Positions 41,168 through 52,047 of a stretch of DNA of 64,000 nt are shown here, piece by piece. Numbering within the stretch: position 1 is the first letter of the stretch; every line of letters begins with the position of its first letter. The notes beneath the pieces are model-generated. The model saw nothing but the letters and a program-made list of their open reading frames with translations, had not been told where the DNA came from and ran no database searches. The stretch is from contig NZ_JOCQ01000019.1 in assembly GCF_000720725.1 (NCBI RefSeq), positions 41,849 through 105,848 of the forward strand, written 5' to 3'. Origin of the DNA: Streptomyces rimosus subsp. rimosus (lineage in GTDB: Bacteria > Actinomycetota > Actinomycetes > Streptomycetales > Streptomycetaceae). A program made the position numbers and the translations under genes.

Positions 41168-41947
41168 GTGCAACGCATCCGGGTTCTGGTGGTCGACGAC
41201 CACCGCATCTTCGCCGAGTCCCTGGCGGCCGCGCTCGCGGCCGAACAGGACGTGGACGTGGCGGCGGCCGGCAGTGGACCGGCTGCCCTGCGCAGCCTGG
41301 AGCGGGCGGCCGCCGACGGCCGGCGCTTCGACGTGATGCTCATCGACGCCGACCTCGGCACCGTCACGGCACCGCTGGCATCCGTACCGTCGCAGCCCAC
41401 GCCGGGCCGCGACGGCAGCGCGGACGGCGGCCCGCTGGACGGCATCTCGCTGGTCGCGGGCGTCCGTACGGCCTATCCGTACGTCCGTACCGTCGTGCTC
41501 GCCGAGAAGGACGACCCGCGCCGGGCCGCCTTCGCGCTCCAGGCGGGCGCCGGCGGCTGGGTCGCCAAGGACTGCTCGCTCTCCCGCCTGCTCGCCGTCA
41601 TCCGCGGCGTGCTGCGCGACGAGACGCATCTGCCGCCCGCACTGCTGACCGGCGTCCTGCGGGAGCTGACGGCGGCGCGCAAGCACCGCACGGAGAGCGA
41701 GCGCCTGGTGGAGTCGCTGACGCCGCGCGAGCGCGAGGTGCTGCGCTGCATGGTGGCGGGGCTGGGCCGCAAGGCGGTCGCCGAGCGGCTGTTCCTGTCC
41801 CCGCACACGGTCCGTACGCACATGCAGAACGTGCTCGGCAAGCTCGGCGTGCACTCGACGCTGGCCGCCGTGGCGCTGGCGCGGCGGGCCGGGGTCGGGC
41901 CGGTGGAGCTGGAACCGGCCACCGCCGCGGCCTCCGCGCTCACCTGA
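41168..41947 (+). CDS. LuxR/NarL-type response regulator
   Basis: 259 residues. Receiver domain with VLVVDDHRIFAESLA, phospho-acceptor Asp60 in VMLIDADLG and WVAKDCS carrying the lysine, so phosphorylation is possible. A ~30-residue proline/glycine-rich insert (about 65-95) follows the Asp. HTH: LTPREREVLRCMVAGLGRKAVAERLFLSPHTVRTHMQNVLGKLGV. No histidine kinase is adjacent. The GTG start is preceded by CAGGGGG. The gene follows the gal operon but is separated by a terminator and a structured leader. It converges with the beta-galactosidase gene. Confidence 0.88.
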   Translation: MQRIRVLVVDDHRIFAESLAAALAAEQDVDVAAAGSGPAALRSLERAAADGRRFDVMLIDADLGTVTAPLASVPSQPTPGRDGSADGGPLDGISLVAGVRTAYPYVRTVVLAEKDDPRRAAFALQAGAGGWVAKDCSLSRLLAVIRGVLRDETHLPPALLTGVLRELTAARKHRTESERLVESLTPREREVLRCMVAGLGRKAVAERLFLSPHTVRTHMQNVLGKLGVHSTLAAVALARRAGVGPVELEPATAAASALT

Positions 41948-41978
41948 GGCGCGGCGCGGGGACCGCCCGCGCCGCGCC
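41948..41978. terminator. Bidirectional hairpin terminator
   Basis: GGCGCGGCGCGGG and CCCGCGCCGCGCC form a perfect 13-bp stem with a 5-base loop, immediately after the LuxR stop and 10 bases from the beta-galactosidase stop. Confidence 0.8.
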
Positions 41979-41987
41979 CGGCACCGG

Positions 41988-44072
41988 TCAGCCGCCCGCG
42001 GACCCCGCCCCGCGCGGGTCCTTCAGCACGGCCACACCACGGGCCGGCAGCGCGATCCGGTAGGTGTGCTCCGACCGCTCCCCGCGCGCCCCGGCGAGCG
42101 CGTCGGCCATCGGGCAGGGCAGCGTGATGTCGGCCGCCCTCGCACCGTGGTTGAGGAGGAAGAGGAAGCGCCCGCCGGCGCCCTCCCGCACGGTGGCCTG
42201 TACGCCCTCGGGCAGCCCGGCCAGCACCGGCCGCACGCCCGCCGCCGCCCGTACGTGGTCCATCAGGGCCCGCATCAGGGCCGGTTCGAGGCGGGTGCCG
42301 ACGTAGGTCACCGTGCCCGTGCCGTAGCCGTGCCGGGTGACGGCCGGGGCGCCCGCCAGGTCGCCGTCCGCGAACCGCGCGACGGGCTCGGCACCTTCGA
42401 GGAGAATCGCCTCCGACCACAGGTCCGCCGTACCGGAGGGCAGCTCCCAGGCACCCGGCGCCCCTCCCGCACGCCCCGGCCCGCCCGGCTTCCGTACGCC
42501 CGCGGCACCCCGTACGCCCACCGTCGCCCCCTCGTCCAGCGGCCAGAACTCCTCCACCCGCAGGCCCAGCAGCGACCGCAGCGGCCCCGGACAGCCACCG
42601 GGGTGCACCCGGTCGCAGGCGTCCACCACGCCCGAGAAGAACGACACCAGCAGGTGCCCGCCGCCCCGTACGTACGCCGCCAGCCGCGCCGCGACCGGCT
42701 CGGTCAGCAGGTACAGGTTCGGCACGACGACCAGCCGGTAGCCGGACAGGGCGCGGTCCGGCGGCACCACGTCGCACGTGACACCCGCCTCGAACAGCGG
42801 CCGGTAGTGCCCCAGCGCCAGCTCCGGCAGGCGCAGCGCCGTCGACGGGTGCGAGTCCAGCTCCAGGGCCCGCCAGCTGTCCCAGTCCGTCACCAGCGCC
42901 GCCGTCGGCCGCACCACCCGCGTCCCCGCGATCTCCGGTACGGACGCCAGCTCCCGCCCCAGCTCGGAGACCTCCCGGAAGATCCGGGTGTCCGTACCGG
43001 CGTGCGGCACCACCGCGGAGTGGAACTTCTCCGCGCCGCCGCGCGACTGCCGCCACTGGAAGTACAGGACGGCGTCCGCGCCCTGCGCGACGGCCTGCCA
43101 GCTCCACAGGCGCATCGCGCCCGGCGGCTTGGTGCCGTTGCGGGCCCGCCAGTTGACCGCGCCGGGCGCCTGCTCCAGCAGCAGCCAGGGCCGCCCGCCG
43201 CGCGCCGACCGCATCAGGTCGAAGGTGTACGCGGCCGTCAGATGCGTCCCGGGGTCGAAGGGGTCCTGGTAGAAATCCAGCGCCATCGCGTCCATGTCCC
43301 GCGACCACGCGAAGGCGTCCACCGGCTTGTGGAACGGCATCAGGTTCGTGGTCACCGGCACCGCGGGGCTCAGGCGCGTCAGCACCTTCTTCTCCGCCAG
43401 GTAGCAGCGGCGCAGCGCGTCGTCGCTGAAGCGCAGGTAGTCCAGCTGCTGCGCCGGGTTGGGGAAGGTGGGGGCGGTACGCGGCGGCAGCACCTCCTCG
43501 AAGTCCGTGTACGCCTGCGACCAGAAGGCCGTCGACCAGGCGTCGTTGAGGCGGTCCACGCTCCCGTACCGCGCGCGCAGCCAGTCCCGGAAGTCCGCAG
43601 CCGACACGTCGCAGTAGCACTGGCGGGTGTGGCAGCCGTACTCGTTGCCGATGTGCCACAGGGCCAGCGCGGGATGCTCGGCGTAGCGGGCGGCGAGCCG
43701 CTTGACGAGGCGGACGGCGTGTTCGCGGTAGACGGGGCTGGAGGGGCAGTAGTGCTGCCGCCCGCCGGGCCAGCGGCGCTGCCCGTCCGGGCCCTGCGGC
43801 AGGATCTCCGGGTGTGCGTGGGTGAGCCAGGGCGGCGGGGAGGCGGTCATGGTGGCCAGGCACACACGGATGCCCGCGCCGCCGAGGCCGTCCATGACCC
43901 GGTCGAACCAGTCGAAGTCGTACGCGCCGGGCCGGGGCTCGGCCCGCGCCCACGAGAAGATCCCGGCGGTCACCATCGTGACGTGCGCCTGCTTCATCAG
44001 GCCCAGATCCGCCTCCCACACCTCCTCGGGCCACTGCTCGGGGTTGTAGTCCGCACCGAAGTGGATGCCCAT
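41988..44072 (-). CDS. Beta-galactosidase, glycoside hydrolase family 42
   Basis: 694 residues. FGADYNPEQWPEEVWEADL is the GH42 N-terminus. The acid/base is Glu144 in LWHIGNEYGCH and the nucleophile is Glu300 in WLLLEQAPG. Cys109 (QHYCPSS) and Cys147/152/154 (GCHTRQCYCD) form the zinc site typical of many GH42 enzymes. The trimerisation domain (about 395-610) and C-terminal beta domain follow. No signal peptide, so it hydrolyses imported galactosides. GGGAG precedes the ATG. Near the gal operon and symporter, it completes a route from beta-galactosides to UDP-sugars. Confidence 0.94.
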   Translation of the reverse strand: MGIHFGADYNPEQWPEEVWEADLGLMKQAHVTMVTAGIFSWARAEPRPGAYDFDWFDRVMDGLGGAGIRVCLATMTASPPPWLTHAHPEILPQGPDGQRRWPGGRQHYCPSSPVYREHAVRLVKRLAARYAEHPALALWHIGNEYGCHTRQCYCDVSAADFRDWLRARYGSVDRLNDAWSTAFWSQAYTDFEEVLPPRTAPTFPNPAQQLDYLRFSDDALRRCYLAEKKVLTRLSPAVPVTTNLMPFHKPVDAFAWSRDMDAMALDFYQDPFDPGTHLTAAYTFDLMRSARGGRPWLLLEQAPGAVNWRARNGTKPPGAMRLWSWQAVAQGADAVLYFQWRQSRGGAEKFHSAVVPHAGTDTRIFREVSELGRELASVPEIAGTRVVRPTAALVTDWDSWRALELDSHPSTALRLPELALGHYRPLFEAGVTCDVVPPDRALSGYRLVVVPNLYLLTEPVAARLAAYVRGGGHLLVSFFSGVVDACDRVHPGGCPGPLRSLLGLRVEEFWPLDEGATVGVRGAAGVRKPGGPGRAGGAPGAWELPSGTADLWSEAILLEGAEPVARFADGDLAGAPAVTRHGYGTGTVTYVGTRLEPALMRALMDHVRAAAGVRPVLAGLPEGVQATVREGAGGRFLFLLNHGARAADITLPCPMADALAGARGERSEHTYRIALPARGVAVLKDPRGAGSAGG

Positions 44073-44197
44073 CGGGTCTCCCGGGTCGCGACGTGTACCG
44101 GCACGAGCTGCGGGCGGCGCGTACGCGGGGCGGCGCCGCCCGTACGCCATGATTCCCGCCCGCGGGCACCGCGGGGCGCACATCCGGCCGCGCGGCC

Positions 44198-45121
44198 TCA
44201 GGACGAGTTCTTGCGGACGCTCCAGCCGCCGTCCACCACCAGCTCCGTCCCCGTCACGAACGACGCGTCGTCGGAGAGCAGGAACGCGACGGCCGCCGCC
44301 ACCTCCTCCGGACGCCCGAGCCGCCCGGCCGCGGTCTCCGCCGCGGTGGCCCGCCGGTCCGCCTCGCCGATGGCGTCCCACGCGGCGGTCAACACGGGGC
44401 CGGGCAGTACGCAGTTCACCCGTACCTCCGGTCCGTACTCGACCGCCAGCTGGCGCGCCAGCCCGGTCAGCCCCGCCTTGGACGCGGCGTACGCGGGACG
44501 GCCCGGCAGCCCGAAGCGGGCCTGCACCGACGAGATGAGCGCGATCGCACCACCGCGCTCCCGCAGGTCGGGAAGGACGGCCCGGACGCCCAGGAAAGCG
44601 CCCGTCAGGTTGATCGCCAGCTGCCGCTCCCAGTCCGTCGGGGCAGCCAGGTCGGCGGGCGCGTGCAGCCCTTGCAGGGCGGCGTTGCCGACCAGGGCGT
44701 CCACCGGGCCGTACCGCTGCCGCGCGGCCCGTACGGCGCGCTGCCAGTGCTCCTCGCGCGCCACGTCGCAGTGCTCGTACGAGGCCCGGCCGCCCGCGGC
44801 GCGGATGCGGCGGGCGGTGCGCTCGCCCAGCTCGTCGTCGATGTCCAGGATCAGTACCTGCGCGCCCTCGGCGGCCAGCCGGTCGGCGGTCGCGGCGCCG
44901 ATCCCGGCGGCGGCGCCGGTCACCAGGACCGTGCGCCCGGGAAAGCGCGCGCCGTCCGGCGCCCCGGAGGGACGCCGGTGCCCGTGCCGCCCGTACGGAG
45001 TCTGCCGCCCGTACGGCTCCTGCTGTTCGCGGTGTCCCGGCCGGCCCTCGCGCCCGTGCCGCCCCTCGTGTCCCTGCCGTCCCTCGTGCCCTTGCTGGCC
45101 CCGCGGGCCGTGCTGGCTCAT
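44198..45121 (-). CDS. SDR oxidoreductase with His/Gly/Arg-rich N-terminal extension
   Basis: 307 residues. From ~58 onward it is a normal SDR: VLVTGAAAGIGAATADRLA, LILDIDDE (NAD-type Asp), VGNAALQG, ISSVQARFG, YAASKAGLTG and a VDGGW end. The first ~55 residues are a low-complexity stretch with GHEGRQGHEGRHGREGRPGH and PYGRQTPYGRHG repeats, which SDRs lack. No ATG, GTG or good ribosome site is found between the repeat and the core, so the extension may really be made; the ATG used has only a weak ribosome site, and a TTG 36 bases upstream is possible. Substrate unknown; sugar dehydrogenase is one option given the neighbour. Confidence 0.82.
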   Translation of the reverse strand: MSQHGPRGQQGHEGRQGHEGRHGREGRPGHREQQEPYGRQTPYGRHGHRRPSGAPDGARFPGRTVLVTGAAAGIGAATADRLAAEGAQVLILDIDDELGERTARRIRAAGGRASYEHCDVAREEHWQRAVRAARQRYGPVDALVGNAALQGLHAPADLAAPTDWERQLAINLTGAFLGVRAVLPDLRERGGAIALISSVQARFGLPGRPAYAASKAGLTGLARQLAVEYGPEVRVNCVLPGPVLTAAWDAIGEADRRATAAETAAGRLGRPEEVAAAVAFLLSDDASFVTGTELVVDGGWSVRKNSS

Positions 45122-45189
45122 GGAGCGATCCAAGCCCACCGGGCGAGTGCGCGGCAAGGGGCCGTGGCGGGCCGGGCGGCCCCAGGCTC

Positions 45190-45687
45190 TCAGCCGGGTG
45201 TGTTGTCGAAGGGGGCCGTCAACTGGCGCAGCAGACGGGCCAGTTCGCCACGCTGCTGGTGGGACAGCTCGGCCAGGATCGCGCGCTCCTGGGTGAGCAG
45301 CCCGGCCAGCGACTCGTCCGCCGCCTCGCGCCCCTCCGGCGTCAGCCGCACCAGCACCCCGCGCCGGTCGCTGGGGTCGGGCAGCCGCTCGACCAGGCCC
45401 TTCTTCGCGAGCCGGTCGATACGGTTGGTCATCGTGCCGGAGGTGACCAGGGTCTGCGTCAGCAGCGCCCCGGGGGAGAGCTGGTACGGCGCCCCCGCGC
45501 GGCGCAGCGCGGTGAGCACGTCGAACTCCCAGGGCTCCAGGCCGACCTCGGAGAAGGCGAGGCGGCGGGCGCGGTCGAGGTGTCTGGCCAGCCTGCTGAT
45601 GCGGCTGAGGACCTCAAGCGGTTCCACGTCGAGGTCCGGGCGCTCCCGGCGCCATGCTGCGACCAGTCGGTCGACCTCGTCCTCCAT
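45190..45687 (-). CDS. MarR-family transcriptional regulator
   Basis: 165 residues. SPGALLTQTLVTSGTMTNRIDRLAKKGLVERLPDPSDRRGVLVRLTPEG is the wHTH with its wing (DPSDRRGVLV, the MarR signature). N-terminal helices LSRISRLARHLDRARRLAFSEVGL make the dimer interface. A 14-bp palindrome 36 bases upstream of the ATG is the likely operator. Divergent from the trans-aconitate methyltransferase gene. Ligand unknown; phenolic compounds are common for the family. Confidence 0.92.
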   Translation of the reverse strand: MEDEVDRLVAAWRRERPDLDVEPLEVLSRISRLARHLDRARRLAFSEVGLEPWEFDVLTALRRAGAPYQLSPGALLTQTLVTSGTMTNRIDRLAKKGLVERLPDPSDRRGVLVRLTPEGREAADESLAGLLTQERAILAELSHQQRGELARLLRQLTAPFDNTPG

Positions 45688-45722
45688 GGAGATCAGTGTA
45701 GTTGGTCTGTCGATGTGAAGTC

Positions 45723-45736
45723 TCTTGACGTCAAGA
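45723..45736. promoter_or_regulatory. MarR operator candidate
   Basis: TCTTGACGTCAAGA is a perfect 14-bp palindrome between marR and tam. TTGAC-type half-sites with this spacing are characteristic of MarR operators. An AT-rich ATATATTT follows it on the tam side. Confidence 0.7.
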
Positions 45737-45831
45737 TATATTTCGGTGGACTATTGGGCATCGTCGGCGATGGGCTCACGCCGCGCTCGCGTGGCCTGCA
45801 CCAGCCCTGCATCCGCTGAAGGGGTTCGAAC

Positions 45832-46650
45832 ATGCACGTCGCACCAACCTGGGATCCACAGCAGTACCTGCGCCACGCCGGACACCGCACGCGCCCGTTC
45901 CACGATCTGCTCGCCCGCATACCCGAGCTGCCCAACCGGAACCGCCCCGCCCGCATCGCCGACCTCGGCTGCGGCCCCGGCAACGTCACCGTCCAGCTCG
46001 CCGACCGCTGGCCCGACGCGCACATCACCGGCCTGGACAGCTCCGCGGACATGCTCAAGGAGGCCGAGGCCTACGCGGGCCCCACCCCCGGCGGCGGCCA
46101 CCTCGACTTCGGGCCCGCCGACGCCACCCACTGGCGCCCCGCGGAACCCTTCGACCTGATCGTCTCCAACGCGGCGCTGCAATGGGTCCCCAACCACCCC
46201 GAATCCCTGCCGGCCTGGATCGACGGCCTCACCCCCGGCGGCACCCTCGCCTTCCAGGTCCCCGGGAACTTCACCTCGCCCAGCCACGCGCTGCTCGGCG
46301 ACCTGTGCGACGAACCGCAGTGGCGCGACCGCCTCGCCGGCCACGGCCGCCGCTTCGTGCACATCCTCGACCCCACCGGCTACCTGGAACGCCTCACCGC
46401 GCTCGGCTGCGCGGTCGACGCCTGGGAGACGACCTACGTCCAGCTCCTCCAGGGCGAGGACCCGGTCCTGGACTGGGTCAAGGGCACCGCCCTGCGCCCC
46501 GTGCTGACCGCCCTGGAGGACGACCCGGCCGCCCGCGACGAATTCCTGTCCCAGTACCGCGACCTGCTCCGCAAGTCCTACCCACCCGGCCCGCACGGCA
46601 CGGTCTTCCCGTTCCGCCGCATCTTCGTGGTGGCCCACAAGGAACGATGA
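45832..46650 (+). CDS. tam: Trans-aconitate 2-methyltransferase
   Basis: 272 residues. WDPQQYLRHAGHRTRPFHDLLARIP is the family N-terminus; ADLGCGPGNVTVQLADRWP is the AdoMet motif; GLDSSADML and VSNAALQWVPNHPESLPAW follow as in E. coli Tam. It methylates trans-aconitate, relieving inhibition of aconitase, or a related acid. Divergent from a MarR gene whose operator lies in the shared gap, so induction by a ligand is inferred. AAGGGG is the best ribosome site. Confidence 0.88.
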   Translation: MHVAPTWDPQQYLRHAGHRTRPFHDLLARIPELPNRNRPARIADLGCGPGNVTVQLADRWPDAHITGLDSSADMLKEAEAYAGPTPGGGHLDFGPADATHWRPAEPFDLIVSNAALQWVPNHPESLPAWIDGLTPGGTLAFQVPGNFTSPSHALLGDLCDEPQWRDRLAGHGRRFVHILDPTGYLERLTALGCAVDAWETTYVQLLQGEDPVLDWVKGTALRPVLTALEDDPAARDEFLSQYRDLLRKSYPPGPHGTVFPFRRIFVVAHKER

Positions 46651-46667
46651 CCCTGTGAGGTGAGACT

Positions 46668-47036
46668 GTGATCACCGGCCTCGACCATGTCCAGCTTGCG
46701 GCCCCGCCGGGCAGCGAGCCCGCTCTGCGAGGGTTCTACGGGGGCGTGCTCGGGCTGCGGGAGGCCCCGAAGCCGCCTTCGCTGGCCGGCCGGGGCGGAT
46801 GCTGGTTCGAGGCCGGTGAGGCTCAGCTCCACCTGGGCATCGATCCCGACTTCCACCCCGCCCGCAAGGCCCACCCGGCCCTGCGCGTCTCGGGCCTCGG
46901 CGCCTACGCCCGCCGCCTGGCCGCCCACGGCATCCAGGTCACCTGGGACGACGGCCTGCCGGACCACGACCGCTTCTACGCGTACGACCCCATCGGCAAC
47001 CGCCTGGAATTCCTGGAGCGGCGAAGCGGCGGGTGA
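46668..47036 (+). CDS. VOC-superfamily (glyoxalase-fold) protein
   Basis: 122 residues, one vicinal-oxygen-chelate module pair: TGLDHVQLAAPPGSEPALRGFYGGVLGL, then HLGIDPDF, and FYAYDPIGNRLEFLER with the end-strand Glu. His7, His55 and Glu118 could bind a metal. It starts with a GTG 18 bp after tam and is probably in its transcript. Function could be lyase, dioxygenase or bleomycin-type binding; nothing distinguishes these. Confidence 0.85.
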   Translation: MITGLDHVQLAAPPGSEPALRGFYGGVLGLREAPKPPSLAGRGGCWFEAGEAQLHLGIDPDFHPARKAHPALRVSGLGAYARRLAAHGIQVTWDDGLPDHDRFYAYDPIGNRLEFLERRSGG

Positions 47037-47044
47037 CCGGGTGA

Positions 47045-47064
47045 CCGGTCCGGTTCAGGACCGG
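47045..47064. terminator. Hairpin between convergent genes
   Basis: CCGGTCC-GGTTCA-GGACCGG, a perfect 7-bp stem, overlaps the end of the TetR gene and follows the VOC gene stop by 9 bases. Confidence 0.55.
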
Positions 47065-47741
47065 CGGTGGCCTATCAGACGCGGCTTCGGCTCCAGGCCG
47101 TCCAGCCCGTGCCAGGCCAGGTTGACCAGGTGGGCGGCCACCTCGGCCTTCTTCGGCTTACGGACGTCCAGCCACCACTGACCGGTCAGCGCGACCATGC
47201 CGACCAGGGCCTGCGCATACAGGGGGGCCAGTTTCGGGTCGAAGCCGCGGGCCTTGAACTCCAGGCCCAGAATGTCCTCGACCTGGGTGGCGATATCGCT
47301 GATCAGCGACGCGAAGGTGCCGGTGGACTGGGCGACGGGGGAGTCGCGGACCAGGATGCGGAAGCCGTCCGTATACGTCTCGATGTAGTCCAGGAGCGCG
47401 AACGCGGCCTGTTCGAGCAGCTCACGGGGGTGGCCGGCGGTCAGCGCGCCGGTGACCATGTCCAGCAGCTGGCGCATCTCGCGGTCCACCACGACCGCGT
47501 ACAGCCCCTCCTTGCCGCCGAAGTGCTCGTAGACGACCGGCTTGGAGACACCGGCCTTGGCCGCGATCTCCTCGACCGAGGTGCCCTCGAAGCCGCGCTC
47601 CGCGAAGAGCGTGCGGCCGATGTCGAGCAGCTGCTCACGGCGCTGGGCGCCCGTCATCCGCACCCTGCGGGTGCGCCGGGTGCCCGCGCCGGAGGGGGCC
47701 TTGCCCTGCTTGTCGTTCACGCTGCTGCCGTCGATCGCCAC
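47055..47741 (-). CDS. TetR-family regulator, partner of the desaturase
   Basis: 228 residues. After a ~25-residue basic, disordered lead (NDKQGKAPSGAGTRRTRRVR), the HTH is TSVEEIAAKAGVSKPVVYEHFGGKEGLY. The C-terminal domain has QWWLDVRKPKKAEVAAHLVNLAWHGL, resembling actinobacterial TetR proteins tied to lipid metabolism. GTG 47741 is chosen, leaving 22 bp after the desaturase stop; a GTG at 47780 would overlap that gene. Same strand and spacing imply a desaturase-TetR operon controlled from the palindrome upstream of the desaturase. Confidence 0.88.
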   Translation of the reverse strand: MAIDGSSVNDKQGKAPSGAGTRRTRRVRMTGAQRREQLLDIGRTLFAERGFEGTSVEEIAAKAGVSKPVVYEHFGGKEGLYAVVVDREMRQLLDMVTGALTAGHPRELLEQAAFALLDYIETYTDGFRILVRDSPVAQSTGTFASLISDIATQVEDILGLEFKARGFDPKLAPLYAQALVGMVALTGQWWLDVRKPKKAEVAAHLVNLAWHGLDGLEPKPRLIGHRRS

Positions 47742-47763
47742 CCGTCCATCATGCCTTCCCCGG

Positions 47764-48762
47764 CTACCGCTCCCCGGCACCCCCGCTCGCGGCCCCCGCC
47801 AGGCGCCGGGCGTCCAGCCGCGAGGCGTTCGGCCAGCGCACGTCGTACGCCCAGCCCGCCTTCTCGAACCAGCGGATCAGCCGGGCGCTGGAATCCAGCT
47901 GCCCCCGCAGGACGCCGTGCCGCGCGCACGTCGGATCGGCGTGGTGCAGGTTGTGCCACGACTCGCCGCACGAGAGCACCGCCAGCCACCAGACGTTGCC
48001 GGACCGGTCGCGGGACCTGAAAGGGCGCTTGCCGACCGCGTGACAGATCGAGTTGATCGACCAGGTGACGTGGTGGAGCAGGGCCACGCGCACCAGGGAG
48101 CCCCAGAAGAACGCGGTGAGCGCGCCCTGCCAGGACATCGTGACCAGGCCGCCGATCAGGGGCGGGGCCAGCAGCGAGACCACCGTCCACAGGACGAACT
48201 GGCGGGAGACGCGGCGGATCGCGTCGTCCTTGATCAGGTCGGGCGCGTACTTGTGCTGCGGCGTCTGCTCCTCGTCGAACATCCATCCGACGTGCGCCCA
48301 CCACAGGCCCTTCATGAGCGCCGGGACCGTCTCGCCGTACCGCCACGGCGAGTGCGGGTCGCCCTCCGCGTCGGAGAACTTGTGGTGCTTGCGGTGGTCC
48401 GCCACCCAGCGCACCAGCGGCCCCTCCACCGCCATCGACCCCATGATCGCGAGCGCGATGCGCAGCGGGCGCTTCGCCTTGAAGGCCCCGTGGGTGAAGT
48501 AGCGGTGGAAGCCGATCGTGATGCCGTGGCAGCCGATGAAGTACATCGCCGCCAGCAGCGCCAGGTCGAGCCAGCTCACCCCCCAGCCCCAGGCCAGCGG
48601 CACCGCGGCCACCAGCGCCAGGAAGGGCACGGTGATGAACAGCAGCAGGGTGATCTGTTCGACCGAGCGTTTGCTGTCGCCGCCGAGCGTCGCCGACGGC
48701 AGCGGCGTTCCGGTTTCGGCTGGTTTGGGAGTCTCTTCGATGACTTCGGGGCTAGCGGTCAT
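47764..48762 (-). CDS. Acyl-CoA/fatty acid delta-9-type desaturase
   Basis: 332 residues. The three histidine boxes of membrane desaturases are present: HRYFTH, HRKHH (in ADHRKHHKFSDAEGDPHSPW) and HNLHH (ESWHNLHHADP). Four membrane helices lie in the usual pairs (TLLLFITVPFLALVAAVPLAW and LDLALLAAMYFIGCHGITIGF first). The enzyme inserts a cis double bond with O2, tuning membrane fluidity. GAGGGA precedes the ATG. The last ~15 residues are disordered. A TetR gene follows. Confidence 0.92.
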   Translation of the reverse strand: MTASPEVIEETPKPAETGTPLPSATLGGDSKRSVEQITLLLFITVPFLALVAAVPLAWGWGVSWLDLALLAAMYFIGCHGITIGFHRYFTHGAFKAKRPLRIALAIMGSMAVEGPLVRWVADHRKHHKFSDAEGDPHSPWRYGETVPALMKGLWWAHVGWMFDEEQTPQHKYAPDLIKDDAIRRVSRQFVLWTVVSLLAPPLIGGLVTMSWQGALTAFFWGSLVRVALLHHVTWSINSICHAVGKRPFRSRDRSGNVWWLAVLSCGESWHNLHHADPTCARHGVLRGQLDSSARLIRWFEKAGWAYDVRWPNASRLDARRLAGAASGGAGER

Positions 48763-48802
48763 GTGGTGTCCCTCGTCGGGGGCTCGGGGGCACGGCTACG
48801 GC

Positions 48803-48829
48803 TACGGGACCGTAACCTACGGTCTCGTA
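48803..48829. promoter_or_regulatory. TetR operator candidate upstream of the desaturase
   Basis: Arms TACGGGACCGTA and TACGGTCTCGTA around ACC match at 11 of 12 positions; the core GACCGTA-ACC-TACGGTC is perfect. It lies 41 bases before the desaturase start. A TAGGTT hexamer in the middle (minus strand) could be the -10 box, so binding would block transcription directly. Confidence 0.65.
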
Positions 48830-49138
48830 AGTATGGCAGTGCCGCCGACACGGACAAGGGTCCGACAGGTCGGTAACGAGTGACCGAATTGCGGCAGAAC
48901 AAGCCGGGAGAGCGGTGCAAGTTCCGTCACATCCGGTCAACGCGCAGGTGTGAGCACCGCCCGTGGCAGGTAGGTCCCACAGAACGGACAGGGTGATCCG
49001 CCGACCGCGCGGAGACCTATCCTGGGGAACGTCGGACAGCGCGGTCCGCGACCCTCCCCGCCCACCACCGGTAGGGGAGTACCCCCTGCAAGCCCGGACG
49101 TGCTCAGATCACGAAGATCACTGCAAGGAGCCGCACCT
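48830..49138. other. Intergenic region before ppc
   Basis: About 310 bp with no gene. TATCCT at 49018 may be the ppc -10 element, with ~115 bases of leader; no convincing -35 box. GGGGAGTACCCC near 49075 could form a small hairpin. AAGGAG stands 8 bases before the ppc GTG. Confidence 0.4.
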
Positions 49139-51913
<2,775 letters not shown>

Positions 51914-51998
51914 CCCGGCGGCCGGCCCGGCGTGACCCGGGCCGGCCGCTGCGCGCCGGATAAACGATTGTCCTCAATCGCCGGACGGACTTGGATGG

Positions 51999-52024
51999 TT
52001 GGCCGGGGCTCGTGCCCCGGCCAA
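51999..52024 (+). terminator. Terminator after ppc
   Basis: TTGGCCGGGGC-TCGT-GCCCCGGCCAA is a perfect 11-bp stem with a 4-base loop. Just before it, TCCTCAATCGCCGGACGG (51971-51988) matches, from memory, a sequence found again and again in Streptomyces intergenic regions. Confidence 0.8.
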
Positions 52025-52047
52025 CGGTCGTTAGGGGGGTACCGCGC

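Noticed and set aside
48991..49023. A -35 box for the ppc promoter
   Set aside because: Nothing resembling TTGACN is found 16-19 bases before TATCCT, so only the -10 is mentioned, with low confidence.
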